Below are positions 33,774 to 40,267 of a stretch of 40,267 nucleotides of DNA, piece after piece. The position numbers and the translations under genes were made by a program. Source of the DNA: Flavobacteriaceae bacterium. GTDB lineage: Bacteria; Bacteroidota; Bacteroidia; Flavobacteriales; Weeksellaceae. The notes under the pieces are model-generated. The model was not told where the DNA came from. It worked only from the letters and a program-made list of their open reading frames with translations, and made no database searches. Location: assembly GCA_012522185.1 (NCBI GenBank), contig JAAYKY010000005.1:1-40267 (forward strand), given 5' to 3'. Each line of letters opens with the position of its first letter. The first letter of the stretch is position 1.

Positions 33774-34019
33774 CTAGTCACAAATCTCTTGCAACCCGGC
33801 TTTGATATTTGCCCAAGACTCTCCTTCCAATGGAATGTTTTCACTTTGTCCCATTACTTCAACTGTGTAATAATCATTACCGTCTTCATAACAGTATTTT
33901 GCTGTAACGATCATATTACAATCAAAACAATCTTTCCCTCCTTTGTCATCATCACTTGAACAGTTAACGAAAGCAAGAGATCCTGCTACAGCCAATAAAA
34001 TAAATGTTAATTTTTTCAT
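33774..34019 (-). CDS. CFDC small lipoprotein, paralog 3
   Basis: This 81-aa protein is lipidated at Cys20 (LAFVNC), followed by S-S-D-D-D. The mature domain has C31-F-D-C34, Y-C43 and C80 as the next-to-last residue. It is closest to paralog 1 (shared DCFDCN, YC, YT.. and GLQE.C). A perfect TACTTTTG -7 box is present upstream and a strong terminator downstream, so it is probably monocistronic. The function is unknown. Confidence 0.82.
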   Translation of the reverse strand: MKKLTFILLAVAGSLAFVNCSSDDDKGGKDCFDCNMIVTAKYCYEDGNDYYTVEVMGQSENIPLEGESWANIKAGLQEICD

Positions 34020-34058
34020 GTTAATTAATTAAAAATTGTTCTTGTTTAAAATAAGTTG

Positions 34059-34066
34059 CAAAAGTA
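34059..34066 (-). promoter_or_regulatory. -7 box of CFDC lipoprotein paralog 3
   Basis: TACTTTTG on the minus strand matches TAnnTTTG. A TTTG lies 17 bases upstream, slightly close. The ATG at 34019 follows after about 39 bases. Confidence 0.55.
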
Positions 34067-34260
34067 TCCTTTTTTTTTGATTTTCAAAGTTTTACAATAA
34101 AAAACTACCAATAAATTAAATTATTAAAAATTAAAACTGACGTAATTACTGGTGAATCAATAAATTATAAAAAAATGTTAAATTATTATTTTTTTTTTAT
34201 TATAAACCATGGAGAATCAATTCATTAATCGGTATTTTTATTTTTTATTAATCAAATTCT

Positions 34261-34827
34261 ATGGCAAAATCAAATCAAACGCTTACTGCAAAAGGGAAAG
34301 AGGACATTTTAAAAATTCTCAAAGAACGTTTTAAAAAAAATAGGAATCGTAACAAAGATTTGGTTTGGGAGGAAATCCAATCAAAACTGGAAAAAAATCC
34401 CAACAAACTTCAGGCATTAATTCAAATGGAAAAAACCGAAGGAGAACCTGATTTGGTGAAATTTGACTCCAAAGAAAAGGTTTATATTTTCATGGATTGC
34501 TCCGCCGAAAGCCCCAAAGGTCGTAGAAGTCTTTGCTATGACCGAAAAGCATTGAACGCGCGTAAACAACACAAACCTTCCAACAGTGCTATGGATTTAG
34601 CAAATGAAATGGGAATTGAAATTCTTAACGAAAACCAATATCGGGAATTGCAAGAAACCGGTGAATTTGATTTAAAAACTTCGAGTTGGATTTTAACGCC
34701 CGATGATGTGCGATCCAAAGGCGGTGCCATATTTTGTGATCGTCGCTATGGAAAAGTTTTCACCTATCACAACGGGGCAGATTCCTATTATGCCGCACGA
34801 GGATTTAGAGCAATTTTGAAGGTATAA
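34261..34827 (+). CDS. DUF4256 protein
   Basis: This 188-aa cytosolic protein matches DUF4256 along its length: VWEEIQSKLEKNPNKLQAL, the block IFMDCSAESPKGRRSLCYDR, then MGIEILNENQYRELQ and a C-terminal YHNGADSYYAARGFR. The family is conserved in Firmicutes and Bacteroidetes and has no assigned function. Start and length agree with the family. The upstream 240 bases are very AT-rich and hold no gene. Confidence 0.88.
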   Translation: MAKSNQTLTAKGKEDILKILKERFKKNRNRNKDLVWEEIQSKLEKNPNKLQALIQMEKTEGEPDLVKFDSKEKVYIFMDCSAESPKGRRSLCYDRKALNARKQHKPSNSAMDLANEMGIEILNENQYRELQETGEFDLKTSSWILTPDDVRSKGGAIFCDRRYGKVFTYHNGADSYYAARGFRAILKV

Positions 34828-34828
34828 A

Positions 34829-34858
34829 AAATTCCGATTTTTGAAAAAACCGGAATTT
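34829..34858. terminator. Terminator between DUF4256 and DUF1508 genes
   Basis: AAATTCCG (34829-34836) pairs with CGGAATTT (34851-34858), with an additional T5/A5 pairing inside. On the minus strand it is followed by TTT. It serves two converging genes. Confidence 0.75.
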
Positions 34859-34876
34859 CAGGTTTAAAAATAATTT

Positions 34877-35203
34877 TTAGCTCTCCACTTCTTCTACCGA
34901 AGCCTCGGGTGCATTGGTCATCACAGATTGGATGCCGTTTTTGGCTCCCGACTCGCTCTCGTACATCTGACTGGTTCCAATCACTTGTCCGTTTGTAGCT
35001 TTCAGATTAAACATCCATTTCTCGTTTCCGCTTTGCTTTAACTCAAACATAGATTCGTCTTGTGAATTTTTTTTCACGGATTCAATTCCGTTTTGACAAC
35101 TTGATTTTTGAGAATATCCCTGACTGGCCAAGATGTTTTGCCCGTTTTTGGCTTTCAGCCGAAACCGATATTCACCGGCTTTGTCCTGATACATTTCAAA
35201 CAT
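34877..35203 (-). CDS. YegP/DUF1508 protein with two repeats
   Basis: This 108-aa protein has two copies of the DUF1508 unit. The first is FRLKAKNGQNILASQGY...NGIESVKKN, and the second is FNLKATNGQVIGTSQMY...NGIQSVMTN. Each forms a small beta-beta-beta-alpha module. Proteins of this type are small and soluble with no known activity, and often occur in tandem. A short acidic tail (ASVEEVES) ends the protein. Confidence 0.9.
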   Translation of the reverse strand: MFEMYQDKAGEYRFRLKAKNGQNILASQGYSQKSSCQNGIESVKKNSQDESMFELKQSGNEKWMFNLKATNGQVIGTSQMYESESGAKNGIQSVMTNAPEASVEEVES

Positions 35204-35313
35204 ATTTGTATATTTAATAGGTTAAAGCAAACAAGATATAAAATATAGTCCACCAAGTAAAATTAAATTATTGTAATTTATTTTTTAAATTTAAGCCCCA
35301 ATTAACTCCCAAT

Positions 35314-35649
35314 ATGAAATCAAGATTTACTTTTTTAGTTTTCCTTCTTGGGTTAAACTTCGCATTCGGACAAATCATTTTCTCAACGGACTGGAAATCG
35401 GAGGCCGACGTAAAAGTTTTCGTAACCGAATGGAAAAGCGAAGCCGATTTAATCGTTTACAGCACCGAATGGAAATCCGAAGCCGGTCAAAACAATGGAA
35501 TCTGGTTTTTTACCGAATGGAAATCAGAAGCCAAAAAGAAGATTTATTTCACCGAGTGGAAATCCGAAGCTGATGTCATCGTATTTTTCACAGATTGGAA
35601 AAGCGAAGCCGGCTGGAAAAACAAATCCAGACAACATTATTTTTATTAA
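35314..35649 (+). CDS. Secreted protein of six T-[DE]-W-K-S-E-A repeats
   Basis: This 111-aa protein has a signal peptide (ending NFAFGQ, residue 20). The remainder is six units of about 13-16 residues, each a short beta strand (such as IIFS, KVFV, IVYS, IWFF, KIYF, IVFF) followed by T-(D/E)-W-K-S-E-A. The DNA of the units is diverged, so the repeat is old and under selection. It recalls a small-repeat family I associate with DUF6150-type Bacteroidetes proteins (Y-x-S-x-A-D-L units), but this is not verified. The regular strand-turn pattern suggests a closed toroid or solenoid. The function is unknown. Confidence 0.8.
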   Translation: MKSRFTFLVFLLGLNFAFGQIIFSTDWKSEADVKVFVTEWKSEADLIVYSTEWKSEAGQNNGIWFFTEWKSEAKKKIYFTEWKSEADVIVFFTDWKSEAGWKNKSRQHYFY

Positions 35650-35654
35650 ACAAA

Positions 35655-35682
35655 AAACCTCAGAAAATCAATCCTGAGGTTT
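35655..35682. terminator. Terminator between the WKSEA repeat gene and fabI
   Basis: AAACCTCAG (35655-35663) pairs with CTGAGGTTT (35674-35682), a perfect 9-bp stem with T-runs on both strands. It serves two converging genes. Confidence 0.88.
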
Positions 35683-35702
35683 CTATTTTAGTTTAATTTA
35701 TC

Positions 35703-36509
35703 TTATAAAAATCGATCTGCCACCTGCTGTGAAACACCTGTGGTAGAATATCCGCCATCGTTATAAAGATTTTGCATCGTCACTTTTTTAGTCAAGTCGG
35801 AAAACATCGTAACGATGTAATTTGCACAATCATCCGCCGTTGCATTTCCAAGCGGTGACATTTCATCGGCAAATTTCATAAATCCACTAAATCCTTTCAC
35901 TCCTTGTCCGGCAGTCGTTGGTGTCGGAGACTGAGAAATCGTATTAACACGCACATTTCTTTCAGTTCCCCAATAGTAGCCAAAACTTCTGGTAATCGAC
36001 TCCAGATACGCTTTGTTATCGGCCATATCGTTATAATCCGGATAAACTCGCTGCGCCGCAATGTACGTCAGAGCCAGGATACTCCCCCACTCATTCATCG
36101 CATCTTTGTCCCAAGCGGTTTTCATCACTTTGTGGAAAGAAACCGCCGAAATATCCCAACCTTTGGTCAGGAAATTATAATCCATATCGGTATAGTGTTT
36201 TCCTTTTCGCACATTGACACTCATCCCGATCGAATGTAAGATAAAATCAATCTTGCCAAATTTTTCGATCGCTTTGTCAAACAAATTGGAAAGATCCTCC
36301 ATAGAAGTCGCATCGGCTCCGATTACTTCCGAACCTGTTTTTTCTGCCAGTCCGTTCAGCTCACCCATTCTGAGAGCTACAGGCGCATTGGTCAAAATAA
36401 ATTCCGCTCCTTCTTCGTGACATCTTTCAGCAGCTTTCCAAGCAATCGAATTGGAGTCAAGCGCACCAAAAATAATTCCTTTCTTTCCTTTTAATAATCC
36501 GTATGACAT
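35703..36509 (-). CDS. fabI: Enoyl-ACP reductase (NADH), FabI
   Basis: This 268-aa short-chain dehydrogenase catalyses the last reduction of fatty-acid elongation. The nucleotide loop GIIFGALDSNSIAW is near residues 11-24. The catalytic pair is Tyr159 and Lys166 in YNDMADNK (Y-x6-K). The substrate loop SQSPTPTTAGQGVKGFSGF follows. The SIAW and Y-x6-K features identify FabI rather than FabG. A TACTTTTG box (36540-36533, minus strand) lies about 24 bases upstream of the ATG. It is monocistronic. Confidence 0.95.
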   Translation of the reverse strand: MSYGLLKGKKGIIFGALDSNSIAWKAAERCHEEGAEFILTNAPVALRMGELNGLAEKTGSEVIGADATSMEDLSNLFDKAIEKFGKIDFILHSIGMSVNVRKGKHYTDMDYNFLTKGWDISAVSFHKVMKTAWDKDAMNEWGSILALTYIAAQRVYPDYNDMADNKAYLESITRSFGYYWGTERNVRVNTISQSPTPTTAGQGVKGFSGFMKFADEMSPLGNATADDCANYIVTMFSDLTKKVTMQNLYNDGGYSTTGVSQQVADRFL

Positions 36510-36532
36510 ATTCTTAAATTTTAAATCAATTC

Positions 36533-36540
36533 CAAAAGTA
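36533..36540 (-). promoter_or_regulatory. -7 box of fabI
   Basis: TACTTTTG on the minus strand matches TAnnTTTG, giving a leader of roughly 20 bases. No TTTG is found at -33. Confidence 0.55.
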
Positions 36541-36589
36541 AAGAATTTTGTTGGATGAATAATATTGGAAAATGGATGTTATACTATTT

Positions 36590-37000
36590 TTATTCAATCT
36601 CCAGCAATTCCTCCAACTCTGGATGATTGAACAAATGTGAATAAATCTCCATTTTTTCGGATTTAAACAAACAAATTTCTTCCAGAAACAAACTTGTAAA
36701 ATGCCGTGAATCCAAATCCAAAATCCCAAAACTTTCTGTAGCATCATTTTTCAAAATAACACCTTTTCGCATCTGTGCTTTGGCATTTAAGCGGTAATTT
36801 ACCAAATCATTTTCATAAATATCACGATGAAATTTATCCTGAATCCCTACAAATTTGTCTATCTGATTGTAATTCGGTTTGCCGCGCATCCACCAGAGCG
36901 GTTCGCGACCTTTGAACAAAAGTCCGTCGACCGTTTCTTCGGCATAACCGATAATCCGTTTGTTGAGTCGTAAGCGGTATTTATTATTTTGGTTAATCAT
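36590..37000 (-). CDS. YopX-like domain protein
   Basis: This protein of about 136 aa contains FVGIQDKFHRDIYENDLVNY and GVILKN near the middle, matching the YopX pattern (x-V-G-x-x-D-x-x-x-x-x-I-Y-E-x-D). YopX-type proteins were first named in phage SPbeta and are common in prophages and Bacteroidetes. No phage genes surround this one. The open frame begins at 37048 with TTG, but the ATG at 37000 is a more usual start. It is divergent from the methyltransferase gene, with 28 bases between starts. Confidence 0.7.
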   Translation of the reverse strand: MINQNNKYRLRLNKRIIGYAEETVDGLLFKGREPLWWMRGKPNYNQIDKFVGIQDKFHRDIYENDLVNYRLNAKAQMRKGVILKNDATESFGILDLDSRHFTSLFLEEICLFKSEKMEIYSHLFNHPELEELLEIE

Positions 37001-37015
37001 CTTTGGTAAAAATCG

Positions 37016-37023
37016 TAATTTTG
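37016..37023 (+). promoter_or_regulatory. -7 box of the methyltransferase-glycosyltransferase pair
   Basis: TAATTTTG matches TAnnTTTG and ends five bases before the ATG at 37029, supporting that start and a near-leaderless transcript. Confidence 0.55.
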
Positions 37024-37028
37024 CGCTT

Positions 37029-37547
37029 ATGTACAAAGTTGTTCCCAAAAAACGTTATCAACATACTTTGGATTTGGTTGATAAATTTTTCTCACCTGAT
37101 GAAAAAATCCTGGATTTAGGAATTGAAAATCCATTATCCAACCTGATTCGTGAAAAAGGATTTCAGGTGACCAATACAGATGGTGAAGATCTAGACGATC
37201 ATTACGAACATTTAAAAGAGATTGATACTGATGCGGTTACAGCTTTTGAAATTCTGGAACATTTGCTCAATCCTTATTCGGTTTTAAAAAATTTACCCGG
37301 AAAAAAACTTTTGGTGACGGTTCCTTTGAAACTTTGGTTTGCCGACCCTTATCGAAATATGGACGACATCCGCGACTGGCATTACCACGAATTTACCGAT
37401 TGGCAGTTAGACCGACTTTTGGATAAAGCCGGATGGGAAATCAAATTCCGAAAGAAATGGACAAATCCTTCCGGCAAAATCGGAATTCGGCCTTTGTTGA
37501 GAAGAATTACACCACGCTATTACGCGGTTTATGCCGAACGAAAATAA
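37029..37547 (+). CDS. Class I SAM-dependent methyltransferase
   Basis: This 172-aa protein has a short AdoMet-binding motif I ILDLGIENPLS, the acidic second strand VTNTDGEDLDD, and FEILEHLLNP as the motif-III-like segment with the E-x-L-E-H common to this superfamily. The substrate is unknown. The frame opens at 36960, but the promoter position favours 37029. It overlaps the glycosyltransferase by 17 bases, so the methyl group may go to the same glycan or lipid product. That link is inferred only. Confidence 0.82.
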   Translation: MYKVVPKKRYQHTLDLVDKFFSPDEKILDLGIENPLSNLIREKGFQVTNTDGEDLDDHYEHLKEIDTDAVTAFEILEHLLNPYSVLKNLPGKKLLVTVPLKLWFADPYRNMDDIRDWHYHEFTDWQLDRLLDKAGWEIKFRKKWTNPSGKIGIRPLLRRITPRYYAVYAERK

Positions 37548-38409
37548 TTTAAAATACAGCATCATTCTTCCTGCGCACAATGAAGAAAAATTCATTGGAA
37601 ATGCGTTGGAGTCCATCGTGAACCAAACTTATTTACCGATGGAACTAATCGTTGTGGATGATAATTCTTCGGATTCTACTGCGGAAATCATTCGTGAATT
37701 TGTAGAAAAATATCCTTTTATCCAAACGATTGATTCCGGAAATCCTTCGGAAGCGCACGAGCCGGGAACTAAAATTGTCAATGCTTTTTACAAAGGTTTT
37801 GAAAAACTAAATCCAAATTGGGATGTAATTGCAAAGCTCGATGCCGATGTAATTTTACCTCCTGATTATTTCGAGAAAATCATTCAGACTTTTCAATCCG
37901 ATAAAAAAACCGGAATTGCAGGTGGTATTGCAATGATCGAAGAAAACGGAAATTGGGTTTATGAAAAGATTGGCAACAAAAAGCAAGTCCGCGGACCTTT
38001 TAAATCCTATTCAAAAGATTGTTTTGAAAAAATTGGCGGACTGAAAAAATCAATTGGTTGGGACACAGTTGACGAACTTCTGGCGAGATATTATGGTTTT
38101 GATGTCAAAGTTTTGCCCGAACTACAAGTCAAACTTCAAAAACCAACCGGAAAAAACTATCAAAAAATTCACAGCGAGAAAACCGGTGAGGGTTTCTATA
38201 AGATGGATTATGGTTTTTGGATTTCATTGATAGCTTCCTTAAAAGCTAGTTCAAACAAAAAAAGTTTTTCAGTTCTTATTTCTATGCTAAAAGGCTACTA
38301 CAAGGCGAGGCAGAATTCTCATTCTAAAATAGTTACAAAAGAAGAAGGGAAATTCATACGTTCTTATAGATGGAAAGGGATTCTTAATAGATTGGTAAAT
38401 CGTGCTTAA
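37531..38409 (+). CDS. Glycosyltransferase family 2
   Basis: This 292-aa GT-A fold protein begins YSIILPAHNEEKFIGNALESI, followed by ELIVVDDNSSDST. The divalent-cation motif is in KLDADVILP near residue 108. A later GWDTVDELLARYYGF holds the likely catalytic acid. There are no evident membrane helices apart from a weakly hydrophobic stretch near 228-235. It is translationally coupled to the methyltransferase before it. Acceptor unknown. Confidence 0.85.
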   Translation: MPNENNLKYSIILPAHNEEKFIGNALESIVNQTYLPMELIVVDDNSSDSTAEIIREFVEKYPFIQTIDSGNPSEAHEPGTKIVNAFYKGFEKLNPNWDVIAKLDADVILPPDYFEKIIQTFQSDKKTGIAGGIAMIEENGNWVYEKIGNKKQVRGPFKSYSKDCFEKIGGLKKSIGWDTVDELLARYYGFDVKVLPELQVKLQKPTGKNYQKIHSEKTGEGFYKMDYGFWISLIASLKASSNKKSFSVLISMLKGYYKARQNSHSKIVTKEEGKFIRSYRWKGILNRLVNRA

Positions 38410-38466
38410 TCATTTGTTAAATTGAAAAACACTCACATACTAAATCCATTACTTTGTCGTTTAGTT

Positions 38467-38730
38467 ATGCAGAGAAACATTCTCATATTAGTAGTTTTTT
38501 TTAGCTTTTTGGGTGTTGTTCTCGCTCAGAAAAAAAATCTCAAAGTTCTTGTCATTACAGATGGCGAGCCAGAAGAACACCCGGGAAGCGTCTACTTCGT
38601 TTTAAATCCATTCGTCTTTAAAAATATTGATTTAAAAAAGGCGAAATTTAAACCTTTGAATTCTTTGAAAGAATTTAATTCTCAATATATTTCCTGTCCA
38701 ATTATTTTTAATTCAAAAGCCACGCAATGA
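38467..38730 (+). CDS. Small exported protein of unknown function
   Basis: This 87-aa protein has a signal peptide (QRNILILVVFFSFLGVVLAQ). The mature region of about 65 residues (KNLKVLVITDGEPEEH...) has no recognised domain. The frame opens at a TTG at 38422, but the ATG at 38467 places the signal peptide at the N-terminus. The stop codon is directly followed by the ATG of the next gene, so the two are co-translated. Confidence 0.65.
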   Translation: MQRNILILVVFFSFLGVVLAQKKNLKVLVITDGEPEEHPGSVYFVLNPFVFKNIDLKKAKFKPLNSLKEFNSQYISCPIIFNSKATQ

Positions 38731-39519
38731 ATGAAAAACATTAGTATTTTCTTTCTTCTATTTCTATTCAGTTTTTATGCACATGCACAGGAAAAAATTG
38801 TCAATGGCCAAATCATTATCGACGTGGACGATGCCAACCCTGAAGGTATTTACATCACCAATTCACGTACAGATTTTAGTACTATAACCGATTTGACAGG
38901 AAGTTTTAGCATACGAGCAAGTCAAGGCGACACTTTGCTCATTCGTTCGGCTTTTTATGAATCCCGCCGTTTTTTCTTATCAGAAGAATTAATTAAGAAA
39001 GAATTCATCAACATTCATTTACATCTACAACCCATCTTATTTGAAGAAGCAGTAATCACTCAAAAATTAACAGGATTTCTAGACAAAGATGCCAAATACA
39101 GCAGTAAATTTGACGTGGTCGATAAACTTTATCAGGAAATGGGCGTAAATCCCGATGCAAGTAAACTCCGGGATTCTTCAAATTTCAAGTTTGGACAAGA
39201 CATCAGTATCGGCCATCTCAATGTTGAGAAACTCTATGATGTTATAAGTGGCGATTTGAGAAGAAGACAAAATCTTTATGCGTATGAAGGAACTGAGTAC
39301 AAAATCACTCAGATCCGTGACTATTTCGGTGAAGAATATTTCACAAAAGATTTGAGAATTCCAGAAGAGAAAATTAGAGAGTTTATTTATTTTTCTTTCA
39401 ACAATTCTCAAATCCCTACCTATTATGACAGCAGAAACTTTTTGAGTATCATGGCTGAATTAAGTCGGACAGCGATTGTTTATCTTGGACGATTGAACAA
39501 AGCAACTCCAAAAGATTAA
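38731..39519 (+). CDS. Exported protein with carboxypeptidase-regulatory-like N-terminal domain
   Basis: This 262-aa protein has a signal peptide ending FYAHAQ (residue 20). Residues 22-100 (IVNGQIIIDVDDANPEGIYITNSRT through GSFSIRASQGDTLLIRSAFYE) form the carboxypeptidase D regulatory-like beta-sandwich that is common in Bacteroidetes surface proteins and at the N-terminus of TonB receptors. The remainder (about 100-262) is mostly helical and not recognised. It starts immediately after the upstream small protein. No outer-membrane barrel follows. Confidence 0.75.
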   Translation: MKNISIFFLLFLFSFYAHAQEKIVNGQIIIDVDDANPEGIYITNSRTDFSTITDLTGSFSIRASQGDTLLIRSAFYESRRFFLSEELIKKEFINIHLHLQPILFEEAVITQKLTGFLDKDAKYSSKFDVVDKLYQEMGVNPDASKLRDSSNFKFGQDISIGHLNVEKLYDVISGDLRRRQNLYAYEGTEYKITQIRDYFGEEYFTKDLRIPEEKIREFIYFSFNNSQIPTYYDSRNFLSIMAELSRTAIVYLGRLNKATPKD

Positions 39520-39556
39520 AAAATTTATCGTAATATTAAACCCGATTTAATTCAAT

Positions 39557-40267
39557 ATGAAATTACGTTCTGCTCATCTGACGCGCTATATTTTGCCGCT
39601 TCGCGAAGGAGGTTCGCTTCCTGCCTTGGCCGAAGCCGATGATGATTTCAAATACGTGGTCAAATTCAAAGGATCGGGGCACCGCGAGAAATCCGTCATT
39701 GCCGAACTTCTGGGTGGTGAAATCGCCAGAAATTTAGGTTTCAAAGTACCCGAACTCGTCTTTCTAAATGTGGACGAAGCCTTTGGCAGAACCGAAGGCG
39801 ATGAAGAAATTCAGGATTTATTACAGGCCAGCCAAGGAACGAATTTGGGTTTGCATTTCCTTTCAGGTGCGATCAATTACGATCCGAATGTCATGAAAAT
39901 AGATGCAGAAACTGCCTCGAGAATTGTTTGGCTCGATGCCTTCATTACCAATGTGGACCGCACCTTCCGAAATACCAATATGCTGATGTGGAACAAGGAA
40001 TTATGGCTGATTGACCATGGTTCTAGCTTTTATTTTCACCACAGTTGGGACAATTGGGAAAAACAGGCAGAAAGTCCTTTTTCGTTTATCAAAGACCACG
40101 TTTTATTGGGCGAAGCAAGCGAAATCGAAAAAGCAGATGCCGATTTAAAACCTTTGATTACGGACGAATTCATCCATGAATTGGTTGAATTAATTCCCGA
40201 CGAATGGTTGGAGTGGGGTTATGCTAAATAGCCCGCCGAACTGCATGAAGTCTATGCAGACTTTATA
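39557..40267 (+). pseudogene. HipA-like kinase with an in-frame TAG near its C-terminus
   Basis: The gene reads 224 aa to a TAG at 40229-40231. Hallmarks are KYVVKFKGSGHREKS near the start, AFITNVDRTFRNTNML with its Asn/Asp catalytic residues, and LIDHGSSFYFHH with the metal-binding Asp. These match the small HipA-like kinase family (HipA_2). The 12 codons after the TAG continue in the same frame to the window edge as P-A-E-L-H-E-V-Y-A-D-F-I, which looks like the family's C-terminal helix. The gene may therefore have lost its last few dozen residues, or it carries a base error. The kinase core is intact and could still work. In other genomes such genes often precede a DUF3037 gene, which would lie outside this window. 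Confidence 0.65.

Noticed and set aside
36590-37000. Prophage remnant around the YopX-like gene
   Set aside because: No integrase, capsid, lysis or attachment-site signals were seen nearby, and the neighbours are ordinary chromosomal genes.

Overview
The window looks like chromosomal DNA of a bacterium of the phylum Bacteroidetes, most likely class Flavobacteriia. The evidence is low GC content, a type IX secretion (T9SS) C-terminal sorting domain, a SusC-type plug domain, an enlarged signal peptidase I, a ComM/cdd/pdhA/E2 neighbourhood, scarce Shine-Dalgarno sequences, and many promoters of the Bacteroidetes form TTTG-N19/20-TAnnTTTG. In several cases the -7 box lies only about 4-5 bases upstream of the start codon, so those transcripts should be nearly leaderless. 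No tRNA, rRNA, CRISPR array or insertion sequence was recognised.

Layout. 1-3.7 kb is a defence-like block on the minus strand: the methyltransferase (Mod) of a type III restriction-modification system, a cut-off GxxExxY/PD-(D/E)XK protein after it, and a DUF4143 AAA ATPase whose promoter is embedded in three 32-bp tandem repeats. 3.7-5.2 kb is a 1.5-kb non-coding repeat sink. 5.2-17.9 kb is mostly core metabolism and secretion: signal peptidase I, a WbqC-like protein, a secreted subtilisin with a long insertion, ComM, cytidine deaminase, pyruvate dehydrogenase E1-alpha and E2, a large T9SS-exported protein and GcvT. 18.0-20.6 kb is a four-gene minus-strand operon of lipoprotein, multi-pass membrane protein, histidine kinase and response regulator.

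20.8-25.5 kb holds a YiiX-like lipoprotein, a fluoride riboswitch driving crcB and inorganic pyrophosphatase, four copies of a palindromic CTTTGwCAAAG element, queD-idi, a glycosyltransferase and a MazEF toxin-antitoxin pair. 25.5-31.7 kb is one giant alpha-2-macroglobulin-like gene (2054 aa) that carries a SusC/RagA-type TonB plug domain next to its bait region and a palindromic repeat read in frame. 31.9-35.7 kb is an accessory stretch of small genes: a second GxxExxY protein, three paralogous CFDC lipoproteins, a TonB-C-like protein, DUF4256, DUF1508 and a secreted protein made of six T-[DE]-W-K-S-E-A repeats. 35.7-40.3 kb holds fabI, a YopX-like protein, a methyltransferase/glycosyltransferase pair, two small exported proteins and a HipA-like kinase that appears to be cut by an in-frame TAG.

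How genes work together. CrcB and pyrophosphatase fit a fluoride-protection unit, since pyrophosphatase is a classic fluoride-sensitive enzyme. PdhA and E2 form part of the pyruvate dehydrogenase complex, with E1-beta and E3 elsewhere. The lipoprotein, membrane protein, kinase and regulator probably form one signalling unit. The most novel-looking items are the plug-bearing macroglobulin, the CFDC lipoprotein family, the WKSEA repeat protein and the repeat-embedded promoter of the DUF4143 gene.
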